A program made the position numbers and the translations under genes. A stretch of DNA of 64,000 nt from Siphonodentalium dalli (lineage: Eukaryota > Mollusca > Scaphopoda > Gadilida > Siphonodentaliidae), in NCBI GenBank assembly GCA_032622095.1, contig CP136066.1, forward strand, positions 60,978,609-61,042,608, given 5' to 3'. Positions 52,867 to 63,920 of this stretch are shown here, piece by piece (the first letter of the stretch is position 1; every line of letters begins with the position of its first letter). The notes under the pieces are model-generated. The model made no database searches, had not been told where the DNA came from, and saw only the letters and a program-made list of their open reading frames with translations.

Positions 52867-55854
52867 TCAGCCCTCATGAGAAAATATGATAATTTTCTTC
52901 GGATCCGCGCTTGAGCTTACAACAAGGTGTCCAGACTTCTTATGAAAAGATATTGTTCTCGGTACACCAATTCCGTCAACTGCTGTGAGTACAGCTCTGT
53001 GATATCTATAATCAGAGTGTAATTCTAGCACTGATCTCGATTCGGGACAGGTAACATACACGTTCACACCAACGGTACACACTCCACGAGGTTGGCGTAT
53101 CAATGGATGAGAAATCGTACGGGAGCTCTCAAGATTCCCCTGCACAGCAACTATACAATTATCCGTAACATATGTCACAAGACCAACACCATGGGATCTT
53201 GGATCCAAAGCGACGAATAAAGGATCTTTGAACTGTTGCGATGATGTGCCTTTAATTTCACCAATAACACTTATTCGAGTAAAGCGCCAACGGCCTTGCG
53301 ACTTCTGCAAAATGCCAAGACCTTCTCCTATGGTGCAGATACCCCTGCATTCCTGAAAGGCACATACAATTGTTCTTAATGGAGAGAGGTTTCCAATGCC
53401 ATACACCCGGATCTTGCCGTCAGAATCGCTTGTGTAAATCTCTACGTCACGGATACAAAAATCGTTTATGCCTGCTGCTGTTTCATTGCAGACAAACTCC
53501 TCACCGCTCTCACTAAGCTTTCTAATCATGTTTGGTTGTTTGGTTGTGAGAAAGATGTATGCGGGGCTGGACTGGATGTATCGCGCGACAGCATCAAAGC
53601 CCTTGTAAGGAAATTCGAATAACTTCCTGTATGTCGCGCGGCTCTTGTTACCGCTCACTGTTTTACTTTCTGCACTGTTGTTGAGGTCAGTTTTATCGAA
53701 TTGTGTCGTACTGGGATACCAGCCTGAGTCCGTACTCAGCACTTCAGATATACCATCTTCTTGTTGCAACGAACCTGATTCCTCGCACTCGTGCTCTTCA
53801 CCCTTGAACATAAAAACACTCTTTGGATTCGCAGTGGAGCTTATTATGAGTCGACGTGATTCCTTGTGGAATGATATCGTGCGCGGAGAACCAACTGCAT
53901 CATTGAAACTGAATATAGTTCTTGAAATTCCACCGCTTATGCCAACCTCTACGATTGTTTTAGACTTATGACAGGCGATAAATATTGATTCGTCTACCAT
54001 GCATAGGCCATGTGGGCGCATCATATTCGTTTTAAGTTTCAGTTTCCTAATGGGACAAAGTCCTGAAGACAAGATCGTCACCGAGTTATCGTAAATGTCG
54101 GACACCGCAATTTTATCTAAGGCTGTCGACGATGTAACAAACATAGGGCGATTGAAAACGCACACAGACTTCCGCATTATACTTAAAGCTCCATTCTTAA
54201 TTTCAACCAAATGCACCCCTTTGTGATAACCGTCCGGCCATGTAATGGCAAAGTATCTTCGGAAAGAGTTGATTCCGTGGCATGCACCAATTCCACAGAA
54301 TGATTCCACAATGGACAAGGTATCTACATCAAGAACTCTGACACTGCAATCAGCGAATGTGGCATATATCCTTGTTCCCCGAACGCACATGTCATTTATC
54401 CATGTTGCCGACTCTCGACAGAACATTACGATCCCTTTTTCGTCGTATTTGATCAACATGTTTGGTTCCTTTGTGGCTAACAATAAATGACATGCGGCCG
54501 TTGGTACGAAACAGACTACAGGGTATACCCCTGTATAAGAAAGCTTTCCGAGTTTGGTGAATACATATTTAGTCAAACTATCATCATTTGGACAACCTTC
54601 TTGTGCAGTTGCTAACGGAGTCAGTTCAGTGTCTTCTGAAGACGTGATCGTTGCAACCACTTCCGACGAGCACACTTCTGATACTTTAGCGAATGTCTTG
54701 GAGCTATCGTCTTCTAAAACGGCGGATGATGTCACGTACTCCGTGCCATCTGTGACATATTCATCCGTCACCTCAGAGTTGGTGGTGGGTGATTGTATCG
54801 AGCATCGTTGTTCGTATTCAGCGTCAGGCTTGTCACTCATTTTGCACAATTGACCTTCCTTTTCAATATATTCGCACTGAACGGTGGAACTCAACTTGTC
54901 AGACACCACGTAACCTGTTGTATAATATGTGTGTGCCGATACAAGGCTGTCAAATTGTGCTGAAGAGGGATCAAAACACTTCGCATTAAATTTATTTGTA
55001 GGGTCCGAACGTGAGAGTGGTTCCAGTTGCTCCACTGGCTCAGTCTCAAGCCGACTCTGTGGCCCAGTTAGCATGCGTTTCGATGTGTGCTCCACTTTCT
55101 CAGTCCCAAGCCGACAGTGTGGCCCAGTTAGCATGCGTTTAGATGTGTGCTCCGATTGTCGTGCTTTATGTTCCTGTGTCAAATCTAGACAAAGTTTAGA
55201 AAGTTCAGCTATCAGGTTCTCAATTCTTGCTTTATCGATATGAACAGGTGCATGGAATTCATCAAAGGATAAACTCTCGGTGTTTTTCAATCGTTCAGAT
55301 ACCGCTGACAATCCGTCGTGACATTCTTCGAGTTCACTCCTAATCTTACTGAGATCATTCTCATGAAATGTGCAGTCTTGCTGCTGAGCCAGGAAACTCC
55401 CACCGTCAATGTCGAGTAACCGGTTGAGCGTACCGTTAAATTCACATAATATTTCCACACCATCCACGTGTTTTCCCAAAGAGATGGCACGACCTAGGGA
55501 TACTTGGTTTACCGCGATGATGGTATCGCTCTCAAAACGGTCAATAGCGCCCCTCAATTGATCGCATACCACATGCAATTTGTCGACGGCTTCTGCGTGA
55601 TCTTTCTGAATCGATCCTAGTAGCTCCTTCAAAGATACTTTCATTTCGGCACAGCTTTGCGTTGTCCTGTTGAGCATAACCCGATATGTGTGAGCCTTAT
55701 TGCGAAAATGTTCAACAGCATCCTGCACCGTCTTGATTACGCAACCCGCATTTGATGTGGAGTGGCAATGAACGCAGCAATATATTCCATGATCTAGACA
55801 GAATGATAATGAGGATTCTCTGTGGAACAGACACGAACGCTGATTCGACGCCAT
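52867..55854 (-). CDS. B-box/coiled-coil/double propeller protein (gene copy 2, intact)
   Basis: A 995-aa single-exon ORF. Residues 8-40 are a B-box-like zinc site (C8, H11, C19, H22, C27, C30; last pair degenerate). About 45-230 is helical coiled coil. About 230-435 is an acidic, Ser/Thr-rich linker with a duplicated HTSKRMLTGP unit. About 435-685 is propeller-like module A (LLLATKEPNMLIKYDE ... NPKSVFMFK). About 745-995 is homologous module B (IFLTTKQPNMIRKLSE ... ADPKKIIIF). Both modules have NHL/WD-like short beta repeats. No RING is present, so it is probably an adaptor rather than an E3 ligase. The 5' context TACTTTTCAG plus 12 nt before ATGG mirrors copy 1. Function unknown. Confidence 0.88.
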   Translation of the reverse strand: MASNQRSCLFHRESSLSFCLDHGIYCCVHCHSTSNAGCVIKTVQDAVEHFRNKAHTYRVMLNRTTQSCAEMKVSLKELLGSIQKDHAEAVDKLHVVCDQLRGAIDRFESDTIIAVNQVSLGRAISLGKHVDGVEILCEFNGTLNRLLDIDGGSFLAQQQDCTFHENDLSKIRSELEECHDGLSAVSERLKNTESLSFDEFHAPVHIDKARIENLIAELSKLCLDLTQEHKARQSEHTSKRMLTGPHCRLGTEKVEHTSKRMLTGPQSRLETEPVEQLEPLSRSDPTNKFNAKCFDPSSAQFDSLVSAHTYYTTGYVVSDKLSSTVQCEYIEKEGQLCKMSDKPDAEYEQRCSIQSPTTNSEVTDEYVTDGTEYVTSSAVLEDDSSKTFAKVSEVCSSEVVATITSSEDTELTPLATAQEGCPNDDSLTKYVFTKLGKLSYTGVYPVVCFVPTAACHLLLATKEPNMLIKYDEKGIVMFCRESATWINDMCVRGTRIYATFADCSVRVLDVDTLSIVESFCGIGACHGINSFRRYFAITWPDGYHKGVHLVEIKNGALSIMRKSVCVFNRPMFVTSSTALDKIAVSDIYDNSVTILSSGLCPIRKLKLKTNMMRPHGLCMVDESIFIACHKSKTIVEVGISGGISRTIFSFNDAVGSPRTISFHKESRRLIISSTANPKSVFMFKGEEHECEESGSLQQEDGISEVLSTDSGWYPSTTQFDKTDLNNSAESKTVSGNKSRATYRKLFEFPYKGFDAVARYIQSSPAYIFLTTKQPNMIRKLSESGEEFVCNETAAGINDFCIRDVEIYTSDSDGKIRVYGIGNLSPLRTIVCAFQECRGICTIGEGLGILQKSQGRWRFTRISVIGEIKGTSSQQFKDPLFVALDPRSHGVGLVTYVTDNCIVAVQGNLESSRTISHPLIRQPRGVCTVGVNVYVTCPESRSVLELHSDYRYHRAVLTAVDGIGVPRTISFHKKSGHLVVSSSADPKKIIIFSHEG
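55021..55150 (-). repeat. in-frame 66-bp tandem duplication inside gene copy 2
   Basis: Two nearly identical 66-bp units encode VEHTSKRMLTGP..RL.TE twice in the linker. The paralogue at 30.2-33.1 kb has one diverged unit (SEHITADTLTGSHTRL). It is in frame, so the ORF is kept. Confidence 0.85.
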
Positions 55855-55859
55855 CTGGG

Positions 55860-56475
55860 GCTATACCTGAAAAGTAGAACGGTTTCTGTAGCAACAGGTT
55901 TAGAGTTGACCGGTTCCAAGGCCAAGTTTATTCAATGTAATGTATTGTTTGGTACTTTGTGAATTCAATATATTATTGATATAGCTTATGTCGTTTTTGT
56001 TAGGCACAATTCTTATGCTACATATATTGATTTGGTAATTTGAGTACTTGTCCCCAATGATATTGCTATACTGAAGAAAAAAACACAAGACAAAGTGAAT
56101 AGCATTGCTTTGTTTGGATCTGAGGTTACTCGTGTTGACACAGTTAAATATAAGGATCCGATTTGGTTCTCCAGAATATGTATATGCGTCTCTCTACCTG
56201 GTGCGGTAGATTCCGATAATACCACCCGTATTTAACAATTTCGGAATAAAAGATTGTGGCACATTTTGGTGCCAAATTGATTACCCCAGCTGATTGGGTG
56301 TGGCGATCACGTGATCCACGACAATGTTTCACATACAAAGGGTGAAGTTGGCGGCTCATCGGATTGACGTTTTTTCAATGTATAACAATGGAGAAAACAA
56401 AACATAATAGCCGGCTTACACATTTATATTGGATCCGTCCTCGGCCTCGGCTTAACTTTATAGATTGTCCCCAAT
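55860..56475. other. upstream region of gene copy 2, no other gene seen
   Basis: Contains the acceptor-like TACTTTTCAG just before the gene. Otherwise only short ORFs in AT-rich DNA. Confidence 0.45.
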
Positions 56476-56480
56476 TAAGT

Positions 56481-56558
56481 ACGTTGACTGGGTGGTATTT
56501 AAGAATACGTTGACTGGGTGGTATTTAAGAATACGTTGACTGGGTGGTATTTAAGAAT
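56481..56558. repeat. 26-bp tandem repeat, three copies
   Basis: Three exact copies of ACGTTGACTGGGTGGTATTT-AAGAAT at 56481, 56507 and 56533. Confidence 0.95.
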
Positions 56559-56734
56559 ACCAAAGTGTTTTCTCAACATATGTTTAGTGTGAAATTGGAG
56601 AACCACAATAGATCAACTCTGGAGAAATATAAGTCAAATTCTTCCCTTGGGTGGGTGGGCTTGGGGGAGGTTTGGGATACGCTCTTTAAAACACTTCTCC
56701 AAATATGTCCGTTATTTCGTCAAAGACACTTTTT

Positions 56735-56890
56735 CAAATATCTCCGTTCTTTCGTCTATAAAATAATTTCATATTTCTATATTTCGTTTTATATTTCGCC
56801 CTATTTCGCTGTATTTTCCTTTTTCGATGTATTTTCCTATTTCGCTTTTTCGTTTTATTTCATATTTCGATAATTCGCTATATTTGACAT
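56735..56890. repeat. low-complexity TATTTCG-rich tract
   Basis: Irregular repetition of TATTTCG/TTTTCG/ATTTTCCT phrases. ORFs through it are low-complexity (many Phe/Tyr/Ser) and not taken as genes. Confidence 0.7.
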
Positions 56891-57054
56891 ATTATGGGAT
56901 ATGGTATTATATGATACCCTACATTCTGATATTCAATGGAACATCACGTGCCTCCCGTGGTCGCGATTGTATGCCAATAGCCATCATATCGTGGACCCCG
57001 ATAAGATATCTTTTGGTAGTCAAGCGTGTGCGTATTGCCTGCAAAGTATCGTGT

Positions 57055-58190
57055 GCGCTATAAAATCATTAAATTTAAATAAGGCGTATGGTCACGATAG
57101 CGTCAGTCAAAAAATGTTGCATAGTACTGCCGAAAATATCGCAATCCCCCTATTAATAATTTATAAAAAATCATCTTGGATCTTGGTAAGTTTCCAATGA
57201 CCTGTAAAAAGGCAAACGTCATCCCTATTTTCAAAAACAGGCAACCCAGCCGATTCCGCAAATTACCGACCAATATCTCTCCTTCCGACATTAAGCAAAA
57301 TCTTCGAAAAAGTGGTCATATAACATATTATGACATACTTCACGGTAAATAATTTGTTATATAATCACCAGTCTGGCTTCCTCCCGGGCCATAGCACAAT
57401 ATACCAGTTAATAGAACTATATCACAACCTGTGCCATAGTCTCGACAACAGCCTTTATACATGTGCAGTATTTTTCGATATATCAAAGGCATTCGAGAGA
57501 GTATGGCACAGGGGGCTTCTATACAAATTGGAACAATATGGATTCTCTGGAAATCTCTTAGAATGGCTAAAAGATTATCTGCTCAATCGCAAACAAATGG
57601 TCTTTGTGAACAACTCCTTCTCAAATTTTGAAGTTATCCCAGCGGGAGTCCATCAAGGTTCAATTATTGGCCCTTTCCTAGTTTTAGTTTATATAAACGA
57701 CCTCCCTGATCAAATTAATGCGACCACAAGAATGAACGCGTCATGCAACATCGCGTCTCTCACAAATAAGAGGACTGAAGTACGACCTAGACCGAAAGTC
57801 GCTTGAAAAAATATACATAGCATATATATTACCAATTATAGACTATGCCGATGTAGTGTGGGGCACAGCAACATGCATATTACTTATTTAAAAAGTTCGA
57901 TGACATACACAAGGATGCTGCAAGAATAGTCACAGGATTAACGCGTTCCGTAGATAGCAATCGCTTGTTTGGCGAAGTAGGATCGCCTAGGGCTTGAAAC
58001 TCGACGAGAACTCCACGAGTTGCACACCATGTTTAAAATAATAAACAACCAAGTCCACAATTACCTCACGCTCATGTTGCCACCCCGATCCAGACAAGTT
58101 GCCAGTAATCGATATGATATGCGCGAACCTGACAAATTATATTCATACAGTTCGCATACAGAACATTTCAGAAACTCTTATTTGCCTAAA
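57055..58190 (+). pseudogene. LINE (jockey-like) RT relic with internal deletion
   Basis: Broken frames give, in order, LNKAYGHDSVSQKML, then NYRPISLLPTLSKIFEKVV (about 57260), then a longer intact stretch (57330-57716) with HQSGFLPGHST, the motif-A block FFDISKAFERVWH and AGVHQGSIIGPFLVLVYIND. The YXDD box is missing: the sequence jumps near 57720-57780 to a post-RT segment (DLDRKSLEKIYIAYILPIID, YADVVWG), followed by KDAARIVTGLTRSV and a C-terminal block to about 58190. It shares AARIVTGL.RSV with the minus-strand relic at 3.95-5.13 kb, so both are probably one family. Confidence 0.8.
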
Positions 58191-58289
58191 TGTACGTTAT
58201 CTTGCATTGTAATTCAATTGAGTATTTGTCACTAAAAACAAGCATTCTGATTGGCCGAGAGCGGATAACTTTAGTTTTCGATTCACCGA

Positions 58290-58505
58290 CATCGGCCGCT
58301 TCAGCGTGCATCAAATATGAATGTAGCACGGTCAAATTTCATTGGCACAGAACGAGTAGCGAAACGAGCACATCCGCGCGTTGTTGTCTATAGATACCGT
58401 TCATCGGCCGCTTCAGCGTGCATCAAATCTGAATGTGGCACGGTACAATTTCATCGGCGCAGAACGGAGTAGCGAAAAGAGCCAACCCGCCCCACAGGAA
58501 ATGGT
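58290..58505. repeat. 114-bp direct repeat, two copies
   Basis: The segment CATCGGCCGCTTCAGCGTGC followed by ATCAAAT-TGAATGT-GCACGG and CAGAACG-AGTAGCGAAA occurs at about 58289 and again at about 58403. No gene. Confidence 0.75.
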
Positions 58506-58661
58506 TACGGAGCAGTGTTCCGAGTAACGCAATGAACAAACCCAACGATTTGTGCACGGTGGCAACAGCAAACTGAAAGTCTCGATTCGTGTCATGAAAA
58601 CGACTAAATGATACTTTGTATACAGTTTTTTTGCAAATTCCTTGCTAGATTGAATTACAAT

Positions 58662-58807
58662 GGAGATAAACGTACCCTGTTTCGTTTTACATTCTGGGAT
58701 TCGAGCATGAAAACAGTTTGTGAACTCGCCGGCAAGCCGGCTCGTTCACAAACTGTTTTCATGCTCGAATCCCAGAATGTACAACGATACAGGGTATGTT
58801 TATCTCC
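58662..58807. mobile_element. 146-bp near-perfect palindrome
   Basis: Arms of about 70 bp (GGAGATAAACGTACCCTGTT inward to CGCCGGC) meet at a 2-bp centre and return as the inverse. Two opposite-strand ORFs read almost the same protein because of the symmetry and are not genes. Probably a MITE or hairpin element; no TSD was assigned. Confidence 0.75.
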
Positions 58808-58819
58808 TAAGTAAACCAC

Positions 58820-59867
58820 ATATATGTGACTGGATTTTCTGAGGTAACCAGCATAGAAATGAGATTTTCGTGTCAAATGGGTGCTTTTGGACCGTTAATG
58901 TTAGCTTTTTCAGAAAACTTTAAGGTCTCAGGATCCATTTACCACTATAATTATGTTAATTATATACAATAATACATTTACAGTGATCAGTGAAGTTAGG
59001 CACTGAAAAGATAGTCGGTCACTCAGGGCCACATTCTTGTGGTCTTATATATGTTAAAGATGTATACAGAGTTCCAAGTGATCAACTTGCCATTTTATAT
59101 TCATTAATAGGTCTGACTTATTAGTTTAGTATCCTATATCATTGGCCAGAATGAAATATCATGGGATGTGTCAAAGAGTAAATAATACAATTGAGATTTG
59201 ATGGATTTGTGTCATATGTATGTGACTGGTAAGCTACTGCATAGTAGTCAAGTAGAGAATAAGTCAAAGCCTGTTATATTCAAAAAATTTGTTTTGGTAA
59301 ATTAATATTCAATAACCCTCAAGCTTATGACTATTTCTAACACTCAAACAATGGACCTTATTTATAGGAATGAATAGAGCGTCGCCCCTTATGTGTGGCA
59401 GTCCAAGGCAATTTAAAGTTAATTTGGGTATCTGATTACATCTTTAACTATAATGGATAAATTATATTTACTATTATAGTTATTATGCTAATTCTCAGTA
59501 AGTGGTATCCATTCAATATCAAAATGAATGTAAGATGAAAGTAATATAATAAACATCTCTGGATAATGTGGAGATGTGAACTAACTCATCCATTTAGCAA
59601 TCAGCTATTTGAGTATTTGTGCAGTTCATAGTGTCTGGCAGTTATCCATGCGTACTAGTACATGTGTGTAATATCATGAGTAATACATACTATGTCTTTG
59701 GCAATTGTAGGTTCCTACCAACTAGATATATGGAATAAAATTCAATTATAATAGACTAATATTCAGTGTGTGCGAAGTTAATATGAATAATACATACTAT
59801 GCCATTGGTAATTGTGCATACCTACCAGCAAAACAGATTGTATAAAATATAAATTCAATTATAATAT
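58820..59867. other. AT-rich intergenic, no gene seen
   Basis: About 1 kb with only AT-rich sequence. Phrases such as AATACATACTATG recur (59683, 59789), hinting at an old duplication. Confidence 0.45.
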
Positions 59868-61260
59868 ATAGGAGGTATGGCACAGCAGCAATGTTATATA
59901 TTTTATGCCTCCGAAACATGGCGAGCATTTCTTAGAACATGCTTGGGACTATACAACACACCAGGCGCCTATTTTTAGAAGCAAATTTGATTTTTGAGAC
60001 AATGCAAATTTTTTGAGATTGGGTGGGATAAGAACCCCGACCCGACGGCGAGCGCGCCTTGCGACTCAAAGTTCGACGTCAATACCACACGGCCACCGAA
60101 GCAACCCCAAAAAAGGAAGCTCGAATGGCCACTGTATTCCGACGTCGCACTTAGGACACTATATTCACATTTTAACGTCTCTATATATATGTATATAGGA
60201 GGTATGGCACAGCAGCAATGTTATATATTTTATGCCTCCGAAACATGGCGAGCATTGCTCTTAGAACATGCTTGGGACTATACAACACACCAGACGCCTA
60301 TTTTTAGAAGCAAATTTGATTTTTGAGACAATGCAAATTTTTTGAGATTGGGTGGGATAAGAACCCCGGCCCGACGGCGAGCGCGCCTTGCGACTCAAAG
60401 TCCGACGTCAACACCACACGGCCACCGAAGCAACCCCAAAAAAGGAAGCTCGAATGGCCGCTGTATTCCGACGTCGCACTTAGGACACTATATTCACATT
60501 TTAAGGTCTCTCTATATATGTATATAGGAGGTATGGCACAGCAGCAATGTTATATATTTTATGCCTCCGAAACATGGCGAGCATTGCTCTTAGAACATGC
60601 TTGGGACTATACAACACACCAGGCGCCTATTTTTAGAAGCAAATTTGATTTTTGAGACAATGCAAATTTTTTGAGATTGGGTGGGATACGAACCCCGGCC
60701 CGACGGCGAGCGCGCCTTGCGACTCAAAGTCCGACGTCAATACCACACGCCCACCGCTGTATTCCGACGTCGCACTTAGGACACTATATTCACATTTTAA
60801 GGTCTCTATATATATGTATATAGGAGGTATGGCACAGCAGCAATGTTATATATTTTATGCCTCCGAAACATGGCGAGCATTGCTCTTAGAACATGCTTGG
60901 GACTATACAAGACACCAGGCGCCTATTTTTAGAAGCAAATTTGATTTTTGAGACAATGCAAATTTTTTGAGATTGGGTGGGATACGAACCCCGGCCCGAC
61001 GGCGAGCGCGCCTTGCGACTCAAAGTCCGACGTCAATACCACACGCCCACCGCTGTATTCCGACGTCGCACTTAGGACACTATATTCACATTTTAAGGTC
61101 TCTATATATATGTATATAGGAGGTATGGCACAGCAGCAATGTTATATATTTTATGCCTCCGAAACATGGCGAGCATTGCTCTTAGAACATGCTTGGGACT
61201 ATACAACACACCAGGCGCCTATTTTTAGAAGCAAATTTGATTTTTGAGACAATGCAAATT
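59868..61260. repeat. tandem repeat of 329/296 bp with tRNA-like segment
   Basis: Units start ATAGGAGGTATGGCACAGCA at about 59868, 60196, 60525, 60821 and 61117 (last one partial). Two units are 328-329 bp; the next two are 296 bp through a 33-bp deletion. Each unit keeps an open frame of 99-110 codons on the plus strand (the deletion is in frame), opening at a TTG just before GAGACAATG. On the minus strand each full unit contains GGCCGTGTGG (A-box-like) and GGGGTTCGTATCCCA (B-box-like), so the unit may derive from a tRNA-type SINE. No known protein is recognised. Confidence 0.85.
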
Positions 61261-61269
61261 TTTTTTATA

Positions 61270-62160
61270 ATTATATTTTTTCACCCACTGACCAACGCGC
61301 GAAGCGCGTTCAGTGGGTGTACTATTATCGTAGGACTCATGCGTTTCTGCTGAATTGAAATAGTGCCTATGCGTTTCTGCTGAGCTGCACTGACGTTTGA
61401 TCGCAAAATAAAATTATAACCATTATCAAAGCACACGTTTGGATAACACCGCCATAAACAGTTTCATATTATGATGTTGAGCTCATATCGTCAATAAAAT
61501 TATAGTTATAATTGATAAAACTAAATTGTACTGCTAAAGTAATTCTACCAATTGGGTAACTAGATTCAGGTTGAGCTAGAACTTGAGAAATTTTTAATTT
61601 CAACCAATTGAAATGCCGCTGGAATTGGAAAGGGTTAAGGTTGTGGGGCAACGCAAATGACGTCATCGAAAACAAGGCGACTCAAAATGAGTCAAAAATC
61701 GTACACAGTACATGTCTCGCTTCGTCTCGGAATCGTGATTTAAATTCATTCATTTTTACTGTTACTGTGTCCTAAGATATTAGCAACTTGTGGAATGTGC
61801 TTAGGAAGGATTGTTTTGATATCTAATAAGTGGGATTTACCTCCCAAAAAGGTGAGTTTCAGGCCTGCATTTGTTGTCAATCTGTATTTATATCTGATTC
61901 TGACAGCGCTCGTCTGCAACTGCAATTGGCAGAATTCGCGTGTTTGACTAAACGTTTTCTCCACTCGATTCTCGAGTCAAAATGCACAATAATCCGTCAA
62001 ATTCTTTCAATAATTCTATCTAAATACATCTTAGCTATTATTCGGATCAGATCTCCCCGTCGAGAAAGCGATATGTTGACCAAAACGACACTTGAGAAAG
62101 TTGTTTACATTTTGAGCGCACACTGCCTGCGGCACAGTACACGCTCGATTTTTATCATGG
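61270..62160. other. intergenic, no gene seen
   Basis: Contains a short hairpin at about 61289-61318 (CACTGACCAACGCGCG/CGCGTTCAGTG). A plus-strand ORF of 120 codons from about 61830 has no recognisable feature and is not taken as coding. Confidence 0.4.
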
Positions 62161-62164
62161 AAAC

Positions 62165-62510
62165 AAATCAATTTCTTCCATCTAAAAGATAATTACGTGC
62201 TGGATCCTGTCATTTTAGGAATATATAAGTATTCCACGCAGACATACCTCAGTCTCAGCTTAAAATTTTGAAAAATAACAGTTTTATCGACATAAATCGA
62301 TTTGAATAGCAAATCCCATGTTAAAATTTATCATCGAAAAAAATTAATTTCTTCCATCTAAAAAATAATTACGTGCTGTACCCTGTCATTTTAGGAATAT
62401 ATAAGTATTCCACACAGACACACCAAGTCTCAGCTTAAAATTTTGAAAAATAAGAATTTTATCGACATAAATCAATTTTAATGGCAGATCCCATGTTAAA
62501 TAATAAATTT
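62165..62510. repeat. 175-bp tandem duplication
   Basis: Two direct copies share TTTCTTCCATCTAAAA-ATAA, CCTGTCATTTTAGGAATATA and GTCTCAGCTTAAAATTTTGA, at about 62172 and 62349. Confidence 0.85.
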
Positions 62511-62589
62511 TAGGGCCCTGCGAATGTTTTCTGAGCTGTTCCATATTGGCCAACAGAGTCCATATTTGACAGGTTCTACCTGATAATTG

Positions 62590-63440
62590 TGCGACAGTAC
62601 AGTCGCGTTACTTTATTCGTCAACATTGGTCATTATCACCCGACAAATTTATTTCGGTCTATCGTATCAACCCCCATGTAGCCTGACTAAGTGTCAACAT
62701 TGGTCTTTATCGCTCCACTAATTTTTATCGTCTCATCGGTATGAATTCCATATCCAATTATCCACATATAACCAACCTAACCTCTAATCCCGGTCCAATT
62801 TTTTTTTTTTCATCGCTATAGTCAAGTTACGTAATATTTTATCACGTGATAATTTTACTTATATGTCTATGGTATTACTATAGTATACGGTATACGTATA
62901 TCAATTGCTATTCCTTTCTATATAATCCTGGTGCCATCTATAGAGTAAGAGATAATTTCAGACCCCCCCCCAATTTTATATCATTGCCGCTACAGTACAG
63001 TCGCGATGCATCACATGGCAACATTGATCGCTATCGCTCTACTAATTTATGTCAGTTCATCGTTCCTCTTTTTCTCCGAGTCTATTTAACCAACCCAACA
63101 TCTAAACCCGGCCTAAATTATTTTCATCGGTATACCGTAGTTGTGTTACATACATATTTTTATCATTTGATTCCAATTTGCATTGTACCACTATAGAAGT
63201 CTATAAATGACTATTCTGGCACTATATAGAGATAACGAAGATTATTACAACCCCCCCCATTTTATAGCCTTGTTGCAACAGTAGAGTTGAGATGCATGAT
63301 ATGTCAACATTGGTCGTTATCGCTCTACAAATTTATATCGGTTCAACCCTTAGTTCCCTGTATCTCCCACTCCTCCCTCAATTTATTTTTTCATTTGTAT
63401 TATAGTCTCGTTACGTACATATTTTATCTCTTGTAACTTT
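62590..63440. repeat. degenerate tandem repeat of about 290 bp
   Basis: Phrases GTCAACATTGGTC-TTATCGCTC, CTAATTTATATCGGTTCA and TTACGTACATATTTTATC recur at about 62620/62692, 63020 and 63300 with much divergence, plus poly-C and poly-T tracts. No coding. Confidence 0.65.
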
Positions 63441-63599
63441 TGCTTCAACATGCCGAGTTCTGCTGCAGACGATACAAAACTGACAACATTTCGAAATGTA
63501 AGCAGGCTTCAAACTCATCTTATCCAAGAAACTTGTGTATAAGGTGTACTCGCATTTGTTGCGTTAAAAACCAAAGGTCCCAAGTCAAGGTCCAAAATC

Positions 63600-63920
63600 C
63601 CCAACACACTGATGTGAGGTTTAATGATAACTCACATCTACATAACCTAACCAATATAAGGATGTGAGGTGTAATGATAACTCCATCCACATACAGTAAT
63701 GTCCAAAGTAATTGACCACTTAACCACAGCAGAATTATGGGTAATTTTTCAGGATTTTAAATCCTGAAAAATTACCAATAATTCTGCTCTGGTTAAGTGG
63801 TCAATTACTTTGGGCATTACTGTAACCAATATAAGGATGTGAGGTTTAATGATAACTCTATCCACATAATCAATATACGGGTGTGATGTTTAATGAGAAC
63901 GCCATCCACATAACTAATAA
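63600..63920. repeat. short tandem repeat GATGTGAGGTTTAATGATAA, interrupted by a MITE
   Basis: About four copies of a roughly 50-bp unit (ATATAAGGATGTGAGGTTTA, ATGATAACTC, ATCCACATA). A palindromic element (63694-63822) is inserted between copies. Confidence 0.75.
63694..63822. mobile_element. 129-bp mariner-type palindromic MITE
   Basis: TA-flanked (63692-63693, 63823-63824). The arms start CAGTAATGTCCAAAGTAATT and continue GACCACTTAACC, almost perfectly inverse of each other around TTTTAAA. This tip sequence is typical of Tc1/mariner TIRs. It interrupts a 50-bp tandem repeat. Confidence 0.85.

Noticed and set aside
53645-55243. Plus-strand ORFs of 81-108 codons
   Set aside because: Antisense shadows of the 995-aa gene.
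58608-58876. Two opposite ORFs encoding nearly the same peptide (FWDSSMKTVCE)
   Set aside because: Produced by the 146-bp palindrome; no independent support.
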